Made by a program: the position numbers and the translations under genes. A DNA stretch of 64,000 nt. It comes from Bog-756 sp963718405 (GTDB taxonomy: Bacteria > Actinomycetota > Acidimicrobiia > Acidimicrobiales > RAAP-2). The notes beneath the pieces were generated by a model that saw only the letters and a program-made list of their open reading frames with translations, had not been told where the DNA came from and ran no database searches. Location of the stretch: NCBI GenBank assembly GCA_963718405.1, contig CAVQYZ010000002.1, positions 1,116,001 through 1,180,000 of the forward strand. The letters run 5' to 3'. Below, piece after piece: positions 26,748 to 34,440 of this stretch; the stretch's first letter is position 1, and each line of letters starts with the position of its first letter.

Positions 26748-29234
26748 ATGAAAGCGGTCATCATGGCCGGCGGCGAGGGCACCCGACTGCGCCCGCTGAC
26801 CTCGAACCAACCCAAGCCCATGCTCCCGATGGCCAACATCCCGATGATGGAGCACGTCGTCAACCTCCTCCGCCAGCACGGCTTCGAGGACATCGTGGTG
26901 ACCGTGGCCTTCATGGCCAACGCCATACGCACCTACTTCGGGGACGGATCCGAGTTCGGGGTGCGCATGGTCTACGCCACCGAGGCCACCCCGCTCGGCA
27001 CGGCCGGCTCGGTCCGCAACGCCCGCGACGAGCTCGACGAGCGGTTCCTGGTCATTTCGGGAGACGTCCTGACCGACATCGACCTGGCCGAGGTGGTGGC
27101 GTTCCACGAGAAGCGGGGCGGCCTGGCCACCCTGGCCCTCAAGGCCGTCGACAATCCCCTCGAGTTCGGGATCGTCATCACCCGTGAGGACGGCTCCATC
27201 GAGCGGTTCCTCGAGAAGCCCACCTGGGGCCAGGTGTTCAGCGACACCATCAACACCGGCATCTACGTGCTCGAGCCCGAGATCTTCGACTTCATCCCCG
27301 AGGGCCGACCGGTGGACTTCTCCGGGGACTCGTTCCCCGAGGCCCTGGCGGCCGGCAAGGAGCTGTTCGGCTACGTGGCCGACGGCTACTGGGAAGACGT
27401 GGGCACCCTCGAGGCCTACGTGAAGTCGCACCAGGACATCCTGGATCAGCGGGTCCAGGTGGACATCGCCGGCTTCGAGCTCCGGCCCCGGGTCTGGCTG
27501 GGCAAGGGCGCCGAGATCGACCCCACGGTGATCATCGAGGGTCCGGCGGTGATCGGGGACAACTGCGTGGTCGGACCGGGGGCCCGGCTGGGCCAGTACT
27601 GCACCCTGGGCCGCAACGTCCGGATCGGCGACAACGCCGTCATGCAGCGCTCGGTGGTCCACGACAACTCCTACCTGGGCTCGGGGGTCCGGGTGGACGG
27701 GAGCGTGCTCGGTCGGAGCTCGGACCTGCGCCAGGGGGTCCGGTGCGAGGAGGGTGCGGTCCTCGGGGACCAGTGCCTGGTGGGGGCCCACGCCGAGATC
27801 AAGGCCGGGGTCAAGATCTACCCGTTCAAGACGGTCGAGGCCGGAGCCACCGTCAACTCCTCGATCGTGTGGGAGTCGATGGGGGCCCGGTCCCTGTTCG
27901 GCCGGGATGGCGTGCAGGGCCTGGCCAACGTGGACATCAGCCCCGAGCTGGCCGTCCGCCTCTCCATGGCCTGGGCCTCGACCTTCGAGAAGGGGTCGAC
28001 CATCACCACCTCGCGGGACACCAGCCGGGCCGGCCGGGTGCTCAAGCGGGCCATCATGGTGGGCTGCAACGCCGCCGGGGTCAACGTCGACGACCTCGAG
28101 GCCGCCACCGTCCCGGTCACCCGGTTCCAGGTGACCTCCTCGGCCAGCATGGCCGGAATCACCGTCCGGCTGGCCCCGGACGACCCCCAGTCGGTGGTGT
28201 TCCGGTTCTTCGACAAGGACGGGATCGACGTCGACGAGACCACCCAGCGCAAGATCGAGCGGCTCTACCACCGGGAGGACTTCCGCCGGGTGCTGGCCAG
28301 CGAGATCGGCGACATCGGGTTCCCGCCCCGCACCCTGGAGCACTACACCGAGGCACTCATCGAGTCGGTCGACCTCACCACGGCCCGCGAGGCCGGGCTC
28401 AAGCTGGTGCTCGACTACTCCTTCGGGACCACCAGCTTCGTGATGCCCAACCTGTTGGCCAAGCTGGAGGCCGAGGTGCTGGTGGTCAATCCCTACGCCA
28501 ACACCGCTGGCGTCCTGGGCTTCGACCGCCAGGCCAGCGCAGCCCGGGTCAGTGAGCTGGTGCGGGCCTCGGGGGCCCACCTCGGGGCGGTCCTCGATCC
28601 GGGTGGGGAGCACCTGGCCGTGGTGGACGACCTGGGGCACCCCCTGACCGACGACGAGGCCCTGTTGGTGCTGCTCACCCTGGTGACCGAGGCCACCCCT
28701 TCGGCCCGGGTGGCCCTCCCGGTGGCCGCCAGTCGGGCCGCCGAGCAGATCTGCCGGAAGAATGGCGCGGAGATCGTATGGACCAAGCTCTCGGCCCCCC
28801 ATCTGATGGAGATGGCCCGGACCGAGCACGTCACCCTGGCCGCCAGCCAGTCCGGGGGCTTCATCTTCCCGCGCTTCCTCCCCGGCTTCGATGCCGCCGC
28901 CACCCTGGTCAACCTGCTGGCCCTGCTGACGGCGGCCGGCAAGAAGCTGTCGGAGATGGTGGCCGAGCTGCCCGCCGTGCACATCGTCCACCAGTCGGTC
29001 CACACCCCCTGGGACCAGAAGGGCATGGTCATGCGGACCCTGGTCGAGCGGTCACAAGGCCGTGAGCTGGTGCTGGTCGACGGGGTCAAGGTGGTCGAAG
29101 AGGACGGCTGGGCCCTGGTGCTGCCCGATCCCGAGGAGCCCCTCACCCACGTGTGGGCCGAGGCCGACAGCGACGCCGCCGCCGAGGCCCGGGCCAAGGA
29201 GTACGTGGTCCGGCTGGAGCAGCTGCTGCGCTGA
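26748..29234 (+). CDS. Sugar-phosphate nucleotidyltransferase / phosphomannomutase-like fusion
   Basis: 828 residues in three parts. Residues 1-235 form a nucleotidyltransferase (MAGGEGTRLRPLTSNQPKPM at 6-25, YFGDGSEFGV, FLVISGDVLTDID, EKPTWGQVFSDTINTGIYV). Residues 240-370 form a left-handed beta helix of hexapeptides (VIGDNCVVGPGARLG). Residues 380-828 resemble phosphohexomutases. The first part should make GDP-mannose or a similar NDP-sugar. In the mutase part the usual catalytic T-x-S-H-N-P loop is not found; the corresponding place reads TSSASMAGITVRLAPDD, so the mutase may be inactive. ATG 26748 lacks a clear Shine-Dalgarno. The product would feed the mannosyl- and glycosyltransferases. 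Confidence 0.82.
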   Translation: MKAVIMAGGEGTRLRPLTSNQPKPMLPMANIPMMEHVVNLLRQHGFEDIVVTVAFMANAIRTYFGDGSEFGVRMVYATEATPLGTAGSVRNARDELDERFLVISGDVLTDIDLAEVVAFHEKRGGLATLALKAVDNPLEFGIVITREDGSIERFLEKPTWGQVFSDTINTGIYVLEPEIFDFIPEGRPVDFSGDSFPEALAAGKELFGYVADGYWEDVGTLEAYVKSHQDILDQRVQVDIAGFELRPRVWLGKGAEIDPTVIIEGPAVIGDNCVVGPGARLGQYCTLGRNVRIGDNAVMQRSVVHDNSYLGSGVRVDGSVLGRSSDLRQGVRCEEGAVLGDQCLVGAHAEIKAGVKIYPFKTVEAGATVNSSIVWESMGARSLFGRDGVQGLANVDISPELAVRLSMAWASTFEKGSTITTSRDTSRAGRVLKRAIMVGCNAAGVNVDDLEAATVPVTRFQVTSSASMAGITVRLAPDDPQSVVFRFFDKDGIDVDETTQRKIERLYHREDFRRVLASEIGDIGFPPRTLEHYTEALIESVDLTTAREAGLKLVLDYSFGTTSFVMPNLLAKLEAEVLVVNPYANTAGVLGFDRQASAARVSELVRASGAHLGAVLDPGGEHLAVVDDLGHPLTDDEALLVLLTLVTEATPSARVALPVAASRAAEQICRKNGAEIVWTKLSAPHLMEMARTEHVTLAASQSGGFIFPRFLPGFDAAATLVNLLALLTAAGKKLSEMVAELPAVHIVHQSVHTPWDQKGMVMRTLVERSQGRELVLVDGVKVVEEDGWALVLPDPEEPLTHVWAEADSDAAAEARAKEYVVRLEQLLR

Positions 29235-29303
29235 CTCCCTTCTGCGCTGATTCCGGTGTATCGGCAGGTCGGCCGGGCCTGGGCGGTACGGGTCCGGGTC
29301 GGG

Positions 29304-29309
29304 TATGGT
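29304..29309 (+). promoter_or_regulatory. Leaderless -10 box of gcvH
   Basis: TATGGT, eight bases, then ATG 29318. No ribosome-binding sequence. Confidence 0.45.
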
Positions 29310-29317
29310 CCGCACCT

Positions 29318-29698
29318 ATGAACGTGCCCGAAGAGCTTCGATACTCCACGGACCACGAGTGGGCCAAGGCTGAGGGTGACCGGATCAAGGTGGGCATCAC
29401 CGACTACGCCCAGGACGCGCTGGGTGACGTGGTCTTCGTGGACCTGCCCAAGCAGGGGACCACGGTGGAGGCCGGAGGGATCTTGGGAGAGGTGGAGTCC
29501 ACCAAGTCCGTCTCGGAGATCTACGCCCCGGTGGCCGGCGAGGTGGTGGCGGTCAACGATGCCCTTTCCGAGGCCCCGGAAACCCTCAATAGCGATCCCT
29601 ACGGAAGTGGTTGGATCTGCGAGATGATCCCCACCGATCCGTCATCATTGGAGTCGCTGCTCGATCCGAGTGGCTACCGTCAGCTGACCGACAACTGA
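29318..29698 (+). CDS. gcvH: Glycine cleavage system H protein
   Basis: 126 residues, standard H-protein size. It carries the aminomethyl group on a lipoyl arm between the P, T and L proteins. The lipoylation site is K63 in GEVESTKSVSEIY; flanking family motifs are STDHEWAK, GITDYAQDALGDVVFVDLP and PYGSGWICEM. It opens the block gcvH-FHA-MerR-DUF151, which is conserved in mycobacteria (gcvH, garA, Rv1828, Rv1829 order) and other actinobacteria. The other gcv genes are not in the window. Confidence 0.95.
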   Translation: MNVPEELRYSTDHEWAKAEGDRIKVGITDYAQDALGDVVFVDLPKQGTTVEAGGILGEVESTKSVSEIYAPVAGEVVAVNDALSEAPETLNSDPYGSGWICEMIPTDPSSLESLLDPSGYRQLTDN

Positions 29699-29747
29699 TC
29701 GTCTCCGGGCTGACTTCGGGCCTTAAGAGCTGGGAGATGGGAGCGAC

Positions 29748-29753
29748 TACCGT
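29748..29753 (+). promoter_or_regulatory. Leaderless -10 box of the FHA gene
   Basis: TACCGT, seven bases, then GTG 29761. It fixes the start just before the first zinc-ribbon cysteine. Confidence 0.5.
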
Positions 29754-29760
29754 TAGTGGG

Positions 29761-30234
29761 GTGTTCTGTCCGAGCTGCGGCCATCGCAACCCCATCGGCG
29801 TCAACTTCTGTTCGTCGTGCGGCGCGGCACTGGTGACGTCGGCACCGGACACCTCGGTGGCGATGAACCCCGTCGAGGAGCTCAACGAAGGCCCCGACGA
29901 CGACAGTGCGGTCGGGCTGTTGGAGCTACCCCGCGGGGTGGGGTTGTTGGTGGTGAAGCGCGGTACCGACGTGGGGATCCGTTTCACTCTCGATCGGCCC
30001 ATCATCCAGGCGGGACGACATCCGGAAAGCGATATCTTCCTCGACGACATAACCGTCTCGCGTCGTCACGCCGAATTCATGACCACCGATCAGGTCACCA
30101 GGGTGCGCGATGTGGGCTCCCTCAACGGGACGTATGTGAATCGTGAGCGCATCGAGGAGACCGAGTTGTCCAGCGGCGACGAAGTACAGATCGGCAAGTT
30201 CAAACTGGTCTATCTGGTGGCGACAGGCGAATGA
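29761..30234 (+). CDS. Zinc-ribbon + FHA domain protein (GarA-position homologue)
   Basis: 157 residues. An N-terminal zinc ribbon uses C3, C6, C17 and C20 (FCPSCGHRN and NFCSSCGAAL). An acidic linker follows, and a C-terminal FHA domain (about 60-155) has the phosphothreonine-binding residues G85-R86, S100-R-R-H103 and N122-G-T. FHA domains bind phosphothreonine peptides. By position between gcvH and the MerR gene it matches GarA/OdhI, which control 2-oxoglutarate enzymes, but it lacks the ETTSV-type phosphorylation motif and has the zinc ribbon instead. GTG 29761 is supported by a leaderless promoter box. Confidence 0.85.
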   Translation: MFCPSCGHRNPIGVNFCSSCGAALVTSAPDTSVAMNPVEELNEGPDDDSAVGLLELPRGVGLLVVKRGTDVGIRFTLDRPIIQAGRHPESDIFLDDITVSRRHAEFMTTDQVTRVRDVGSLNGTYVNRERIEETELSSGDEVQIGKFKLVYLVATGE

Positions 30235-30325
30235 GGAGCTCGATACCCGGTGGACGTTCGGCGGCAGTGTCGGAAGAGCGGCGTAACTCGATGAGCGGTG
30301 TGGTCTGTGTGGGGGGCGTGGCTCC

Positions 30326-31802
30326 ATGAGCAGCCGGTCCTACCTCTCCATCGGTGATGTCCTGACCCTCCTGCGGCAGGAATTCCCGGATGTGACCATC
30401 TCCAAGATCCGGTTCCTCGAGAGCCAGGGCCTGGTCAATCCGGAGCGGACCCCGTCCGGCTACCGCAAGTTCTACGACCACGATGTGGAGCGGCTTCGCT
30501 GGGTGCTCCGCCAGCAGCGGGAGCACTTCTTGCCCCTCAAGGTGATCAAGGACCGTCTGGACGATCCGGGCGGGAGTGACGTGGCCGGGGTGGTCGACGA
30601 GGGTGTATCCGAGGTGGCGGCGGAAGGTGTGGCGTCTGACGACGCTGTGGCGGCCGGCCGTGATGGCACCGCGGCCACTGCGGCCGCCGCGGCGACCGCA
30701 CCGGTGATCGCCGAGCCGGCCGAGAGTGTCGCCCGGCGAGCCGCGGCTGACGGGGCCGCCACCGAGGCCGCCGTGGCCGGAGCGTTGGCGGGGTCGGGAC
30801 ATGGCGCCGAGGTCGCCCACCGGACGGAGGAGCCGGCCTTGGTAGGGCAACGGGCCATCGCCGAACCTGGTGTGGCCGGGGTCGACTCGGAGCGGCGGGC
30901 GGGGTGGCGCGTCCGCGGGCCGGGGACGGACCGATGTTGCCGGGGATCGAGACCTCGCCCACGGCCGGGCCCACGGCCGGCTCCGACCGTGCCGGGTCGG
31001 CCCCGGCGGCCGGAGCCACGCTGTCGTCGCCCAACGCCTCGTCGGCCGGGGGCCGTTTCGGTTTCCTCCTCGCGACGGGTGCCGGCTGAGACGCCCGGGG
31101 GCAGGGTCGAGCGAAGAGCGCCATGTGCCGGCGGGGACGCTTCGGCCCAGGCCGCCCACGGCACTAACGGCGGGTTGTCGGCGAGCTCGTCGAGCCGGCG
31201 GGCCAAGGCCCCAGCGGGCGATGGCGAGGAGCCGAGCCAGGCCTCGCCGCCTCCGGCAGCCTCAACCGCAGCGGCTGGCGCAGCGGCCGGCGCAGCGGCT
31301 GGCGCAGCGGCTGCGGCACTCCCTCTGCCGCCTCCAAGGCCGCGCCGTCATCCAGGGCCGCTCCGGCGCCGAGTCGACCGGCTCTGGTGGAGAGGCTCCG
31401 GCGACTGCGCCCGTCGGGGGTGGAGTCAGCATGTCCGTGGACGAGCTCTCGGCGGCCTGTGGCCTCGATGTGGGTGTGTTGGCCGAGCTCCAGGAGTACG
31501 GCCTGCTCAGCCCCATGATCGTCGCCGGCCTGGAGTATTTCGACGAGGAGGCCCTGGTGGTGGCCACGGCGGCGGCCCGGTTCGCCCAATTCGGGATCGA
31601 GCCCCGTCACCTGCGGCTCTACAAGAACGCCGCCGACCGTGAGGCGGGATTCGTCGAGCAGATCGTCCTCCCTCTGGTCCGGCAGCGAAATCCGGAAGCC
31701 CGGGCCCGGGCCCACGAGACGGTGGACGAGTTGGCCCTTCTGGGCCAGCAGCTGAGAGGGGCCTTGCTGCGGGGGGCCCTGAGGGATCTGCTCAACAGCT
31801 GA
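30326..31802 (+). CDS. MerR-family regulator (Rv1828-like), frameshifted linker
   Basis: About 490 residues after repair. The N-terminal winged helix is clear (YLSIGDVLTLLRQEFPDVT, SKIRFLESQGLVNPERTPSG, YRKFYDHDVERLRWVLRQQ). The C-terminal domain is also clear (MSVDELSAACGLDVGVLAEL, YFDEEALVVATAAARFAQFG, LRLYKNAADREAGFVEQ). They are joined by a long A/G/S/P-rich linker that changes frame near 30900 (GGGG at 30903-30906), near 31085 and near 31345. Each domain is intact, so the breaks look like homopolymer errors in extreme GC. It follows the FHA gene as in mycobacteria, where the Rv1828 type binds palindromic operators. Target genes are unknown. Confidence 0.78.
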
Positions 31803-31935
31803 GCCGGACCGGTGGCACGCGGTCTGGCCTGGCCCTGCCGCCCCGTGGCCCCCAGCCCTCCGGCTGCCGTTGGCGGTTGTCGCCCAACCCGCTGTACCCA
31901 CCCGAGCCCCGATCGCACATCTGGCCTCCGCCGAG

Positions 31936-31941
31936 TAAGTT
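31936..31941 (+). promoter_or_regulatory. Leaderless -10 box of the DUF151 gene
   Basis: TAAGTT, seven bases, then ATG 31949. Confidence 0.5.
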
Positions 31942-31948
31942 TGCGGGC

Positions 31949-32470
31949 ATGGTCGAAGTCCGGCTTCGGGCGGTGCGTGTGGACCTCCAATCCAACACGC
32001 CCGTACTGCTGCTCCAAGAGTCGGAAGGTCTGGGTCGTACGCTGCCGATTTTCATCGGCGCTCCGGAGGCCACCGCCATCGCCTTCGCTCTCCAGGGGAT
32101 GGACACGCCGCGGCCGATGACCCACGACCTCATCCGCGATCTCCTGGATGCGCTCGGTGCCGACGTGACCAGAGTGGTGATCACCGAACTGAAGACGTCG
32201 ACGTACTTTGCCGAGATCGTCCTCCAGTACGGTCCGAGGGAGATTCCGGTGTCCTCACGTCCCTCGGATGCCGTGGCCGTCGCCGTGCGCACGGGAGCCC
32301 CCCTCTTCGTGGCGGACGACCTCATGGACAGCGAGGGCATCATGTTGGCCGTCGACGAAGAGGACGATGCCGACGACGATGACGACGAGGAGAGTGCCAA
32401 TCCTGAGGAGCTGGTGGGTGAGTTCAGGAACTTCCTCGACTCCATCCGACCGGAGGACTTCTCCTCCTGA
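31949..32470 (+). CDS. DUF151 / bifunctional nuclease family protein
   Basis: 173 residues. The pattern VRLRAVRVDLQSNTPVLLLQ, GRTLPIFIGAPEATAIAFAL, MTHDLIRDLLDALGADV and ISSRPSDAVAVAVRTGAPLF-like SSRPSDAVAVAVRTGAPLFV is the DUF151 core; plant and archaeal members show nuclease activity, while mycobacterial members are uncharacterised. It ends in an acidic stretch (EEDDADDDDDEE) and a short helix. ATG 31949 is set by a leaderless box. It completes the conserved gcvH-FHA-MerR-DUF151 block. Confidence 0.9.
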   Translation: MVEVRLRAVRVDLQSNTPVLLLQESEGLGRTLPIFIGAPEATAIAFALQGMDTPRPMTHDLIRDLLDALGADVTRVVITELKTSTYFAEIVLQYGPREIPVSSRPSDAVAVAVRTGAPLFVADDLMDSEGIMLAVDEEDDADDDDDEESANPEELVGEFRNFLDSIRPEDFSS

Positions 32471-32495
32471 CCTACTGCCGGCGGGAGGAGTGAGG

Positions 32496-33122
32496 ATGGG
32501 CTGGCGCCGAGGGGTGTGTGGCGCCGCGGTGGTTCTGTCGGGCGTTCTGGCCGCGGCCTGCTCGTCGTCCCCCTCCACTCCCTCCACGACCACAACCTCT
32601 GCGTCGAGCACGTCCACCGTTCCCACCCCGGCCTCCACCTCCTCGACCATCCCCCCATCGACCACGACGGCCGGAACGACCCGGTGCGCCACCGCCACCT
32701 TGGTTGCTTCTGTGGTCGGTGGCAGCGGGGCGGCCGGGACCATCGAGACCACCCTGGGCCTCAAGAGCACCGGTGGGGCGCCCTGCGTCCTGGGCGGCTA
32801 CCCGGGGCTCCAACTGCTGTCTTCGTCGGGGGCGTCCCTGCCCACCAAGGTCATCCGCGGCGGCCACTACAGCTTCACCTCGATGGCCCCGACCACCGTC
32901 ACCCTGACCACCGGGCAGTCGGTGTACTTCAACATCGGCTACTCCGATGTCCCGGTGGACAACGAGACCAGCTGTCCCACGTCGTCGTCCCTCGAGGTGA
33001 CCCCGCCCAACTCCTACACGCACCTGGTCGTGAAGGCGTCCCTGGCTCCGTGCGGGGGTGGCACCCTGGTGGTGTCCCCGGTGTTCGCCGCCGGCACCAA
33101 CACCCAGACCACGGCTCCCTGA
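32496..33122 (+). CDS. Secreted DUF4232-like lipoprotein
   Basis: 208 residues. The signal peptide has lipobox VLAAAC, followed by an S/T/P-rich spacer of about 40 residues, then a DUF4232-type domain: CATATLVASVVGGSGAAGTI, TLGLKSTGGAPCVLGGYPGL, and C-terminal cysteines near SCPTSSSLEV and LAPCGGG. The domain occurs on actinobacterial cell-surface lipoproteins of unknown role. ATG 32496 has GGGAGGAGTGAGG upstream, a strong ribosome site. It converges on the reductase gene through a GC-rich hairpin. Confidence 0.8.
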   Translation: MGWRRGVCGAAVVLSGVLAAACSSSPSTPSTTTTSASSTSTVPTPASTSSTIPPSTTTAGTTRCATATLVASVVGGSGAAGTIETTLGLKSTGGAPCVLGGYPGLQLLSSSGASLPTKVIRGGHYSFTSMAPTTVTLTTGQSVYFNIGYSDVPVDNETSCPTSSSLEVTPPNSYTHLVVKASLAPCGGGTLVVSPVFAAGTNTQTTAP

Positions 33123-33141
33123 GCCGGTAGGCCCGGCTGAC

Positions 33142-33174
33142 CGGGCCGGTGGGGCCGGAACCGACCCCGGCCCG
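33142..33174. terminator. Bidirectional GC hairpin between convergent genes
   Basis: CGGGCCGGTGGGG (33142-33154) pairs with CCCCGGCCCG (33165-33174) around a ten-base loop. It fills the 55-base gap between the DUF4232 lipoprotein and the reductase, so it could end both transcripts. Confidence 0.5.
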
Positions 33175-33177
33175 CCG

Positions 33178-34230
33178 TTAGGGGAAGCCCGGCGAAACGG
33201 GTGAGGCGAGCCGGGGCGGGCGCACCAGCATGCGGCCCCGGGCTCCGCCCCCCACCACCAGGTCCAGGGCCGTCCCCAACTCGTCGAAGCCCACCTCGGC
33301 CTGGACCATGTCGGCCAGCACCGCCGGGGAGAAGGCCGTGGCCATCTCCTGCCAGACACTCCGGCGCTCGGCGATGGGGGTCAGGACGGTGTCGATCCCG
33401 ATCAGCGACACGCCCCGCACGATGAAGGGGTAGACGGTGGACTCGAAGGTGTTGCCCCCGGTCAGCCCGCTGGCGGCCACCGCCGCTCCGTAGCGGAGGG
33501 TCCGCAATACCGCGGTCAAGGTGGTGCCCCCCACGCAGTCCACCGCGGCGGCCCACCGTTGGGAGCCCAGGGTGCGTTCGGGTGCGCTGTCCAGTTCGTC
33601 TCGGCCGATGACCACGGAGGCGCCCAGGCCGGTCAGGTAACCGCGCTCGGCGCCCTTGCCAGAGCTGGCGACCACCTGATAGCCCCGGGACGCCAGTAGC
33701 GACACCGCCATGCTGCCCACCCCGCCGGATGCCCCGGTGACCAGGACCGGACCGTCCCCTGGGGCCAGCCCGTGGTGCTCGAGCCGGTGCAAGGAGAGAG
33801 CGGCGGTGAAGCCGGCGGTGCCGATGGTGGCCGCCTGGCGGGCGTCGAGTCCGCCCGGGAGCGGAACCACCCAACCGGCAGGGACCCGGGCCAGCTGGGA
33901 GAACCCGCCGTGATGGGCCACGCCGAGGTCGTAGCCCTGGGCGATGACCTGACTGCCCACCTCCACGGCGGGGTCACCGGAGTCGACAACCGTCCCCACC
34001 AGGTCCACCCCGGGGATCAGGGGGGAGATGCGGGCCACCCGGTTGCCGGGGCGGGTGACCATGCCGTCCTTGTAGTTGATGGCCGACCACTCCACGGCGA
34101 TGGTCACGTCCCCGTCGGGGAGGTCTCCGGTCTCGAGGGTACGGACGCCCGCCTCCACCGAGTCGCCGTCCCGGGTCACCACGTAGGCCTCGAAGCGGCG
34201 GCGGACGTCGGGGTGGGCGGCGCTGGTCAC
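33178..34230 (-). CDS. Zinc-free medium-chain oxidoreductase, AcuI/YhdH type
   Basis: 350 residues. It belongs to the acrylyl-CoA reductase group of quinone-oxidoreductase-like MDR enzymes: IAVEWSAINYKDGMVTRPGN, SPLIPGVDLVGTVVDSGD, VIAQGYDLGVAHHGGFSQLA, NADPH site VLVTGASGGVGSMAVSLLA, and GVSLIGIDTV near the C-terminus. These enzymes reduce acrylyl-CoA or related enoyl-CoA with NADPH. GTG 34230 is chosen because TACGGT lies seven bases upstream and the domain starts at once; the frame is open much further upstream but without meaning. Confidence 0.85.
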   Translation of the reverse strand: MTSAAHPDVRRRFEAYVVTRDGDSVEAGVRTLETGDLPDGDVTIAVEWSAINYKDGMVTRPGNRVARISPLIPGVDLVGTVVDSGDPAVEVGSQVIAQGYDLGVAHHGGFSQLARVPAGWVVPLPGGLDARQAATIGTAGFTAALSLHRLEHHGLAPGDGPVLVTGASGGVGSMAVSLLASRGYQVVASSGKGAERGYLTGLGASVVIGRDELDSAPERTLGSQRWAAAVDCVGGTTLTAVLRTLRYGAAVAASGLTGGNTFESTVYPFIVRGVSLIGIDTVLTPIAERRSVWQEMATAFSPAVLADMVQAEVGFDELGTALDLVVGGGARGRMLVRPPRLASPVSPGFP

Positions 34231-34237
34231 CTGGGTA

Positions 34238-34243
34238 ACCGTA
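34238..34243 (-). promoter_or_regulatory. Leaderless -10 box of the AcuI-type reductase
   Basis: TACGGT on the minus strand, seven bases, then GTG 34230. Confidence 0.45.
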
Positions 34244-34429
34244 GTGAACGCCTGGGCCGCCGGGGCCTGGGCCTGGGGCCGGGGGCGGCCTGGCCGGGGC
34301 CTGGGCCGGGGCCGGGGGCATGTGGGGGCATCGGCATGTGGGGGCATCAGACAGGAGGGACCGCCCCGGAGCCGGCTACCCCGGAGCCGGGCCACCTCGG
34401 AGAGACTCAGAAGCCGCCGGGCCCGGTGG

Positions 34430-34435
34430 TACCCT
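34430..34435 (+). promoter_or_regulatory. Leaderless -10 box of the GT87-like gene
   Basis: TACCCT, five bases, then GTG 34441. Confidence 0.4.
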
Positions 34436-34440
34436 CGACC

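Noticed and set aside
26538..29003. An 821-codon minus-strand open frame opposite the nucleotidyltransferase fusion
   Set aside because: Typical GC-rich antisense shadow (rich in G, H, L and Q); the plus strand has full family motifs.
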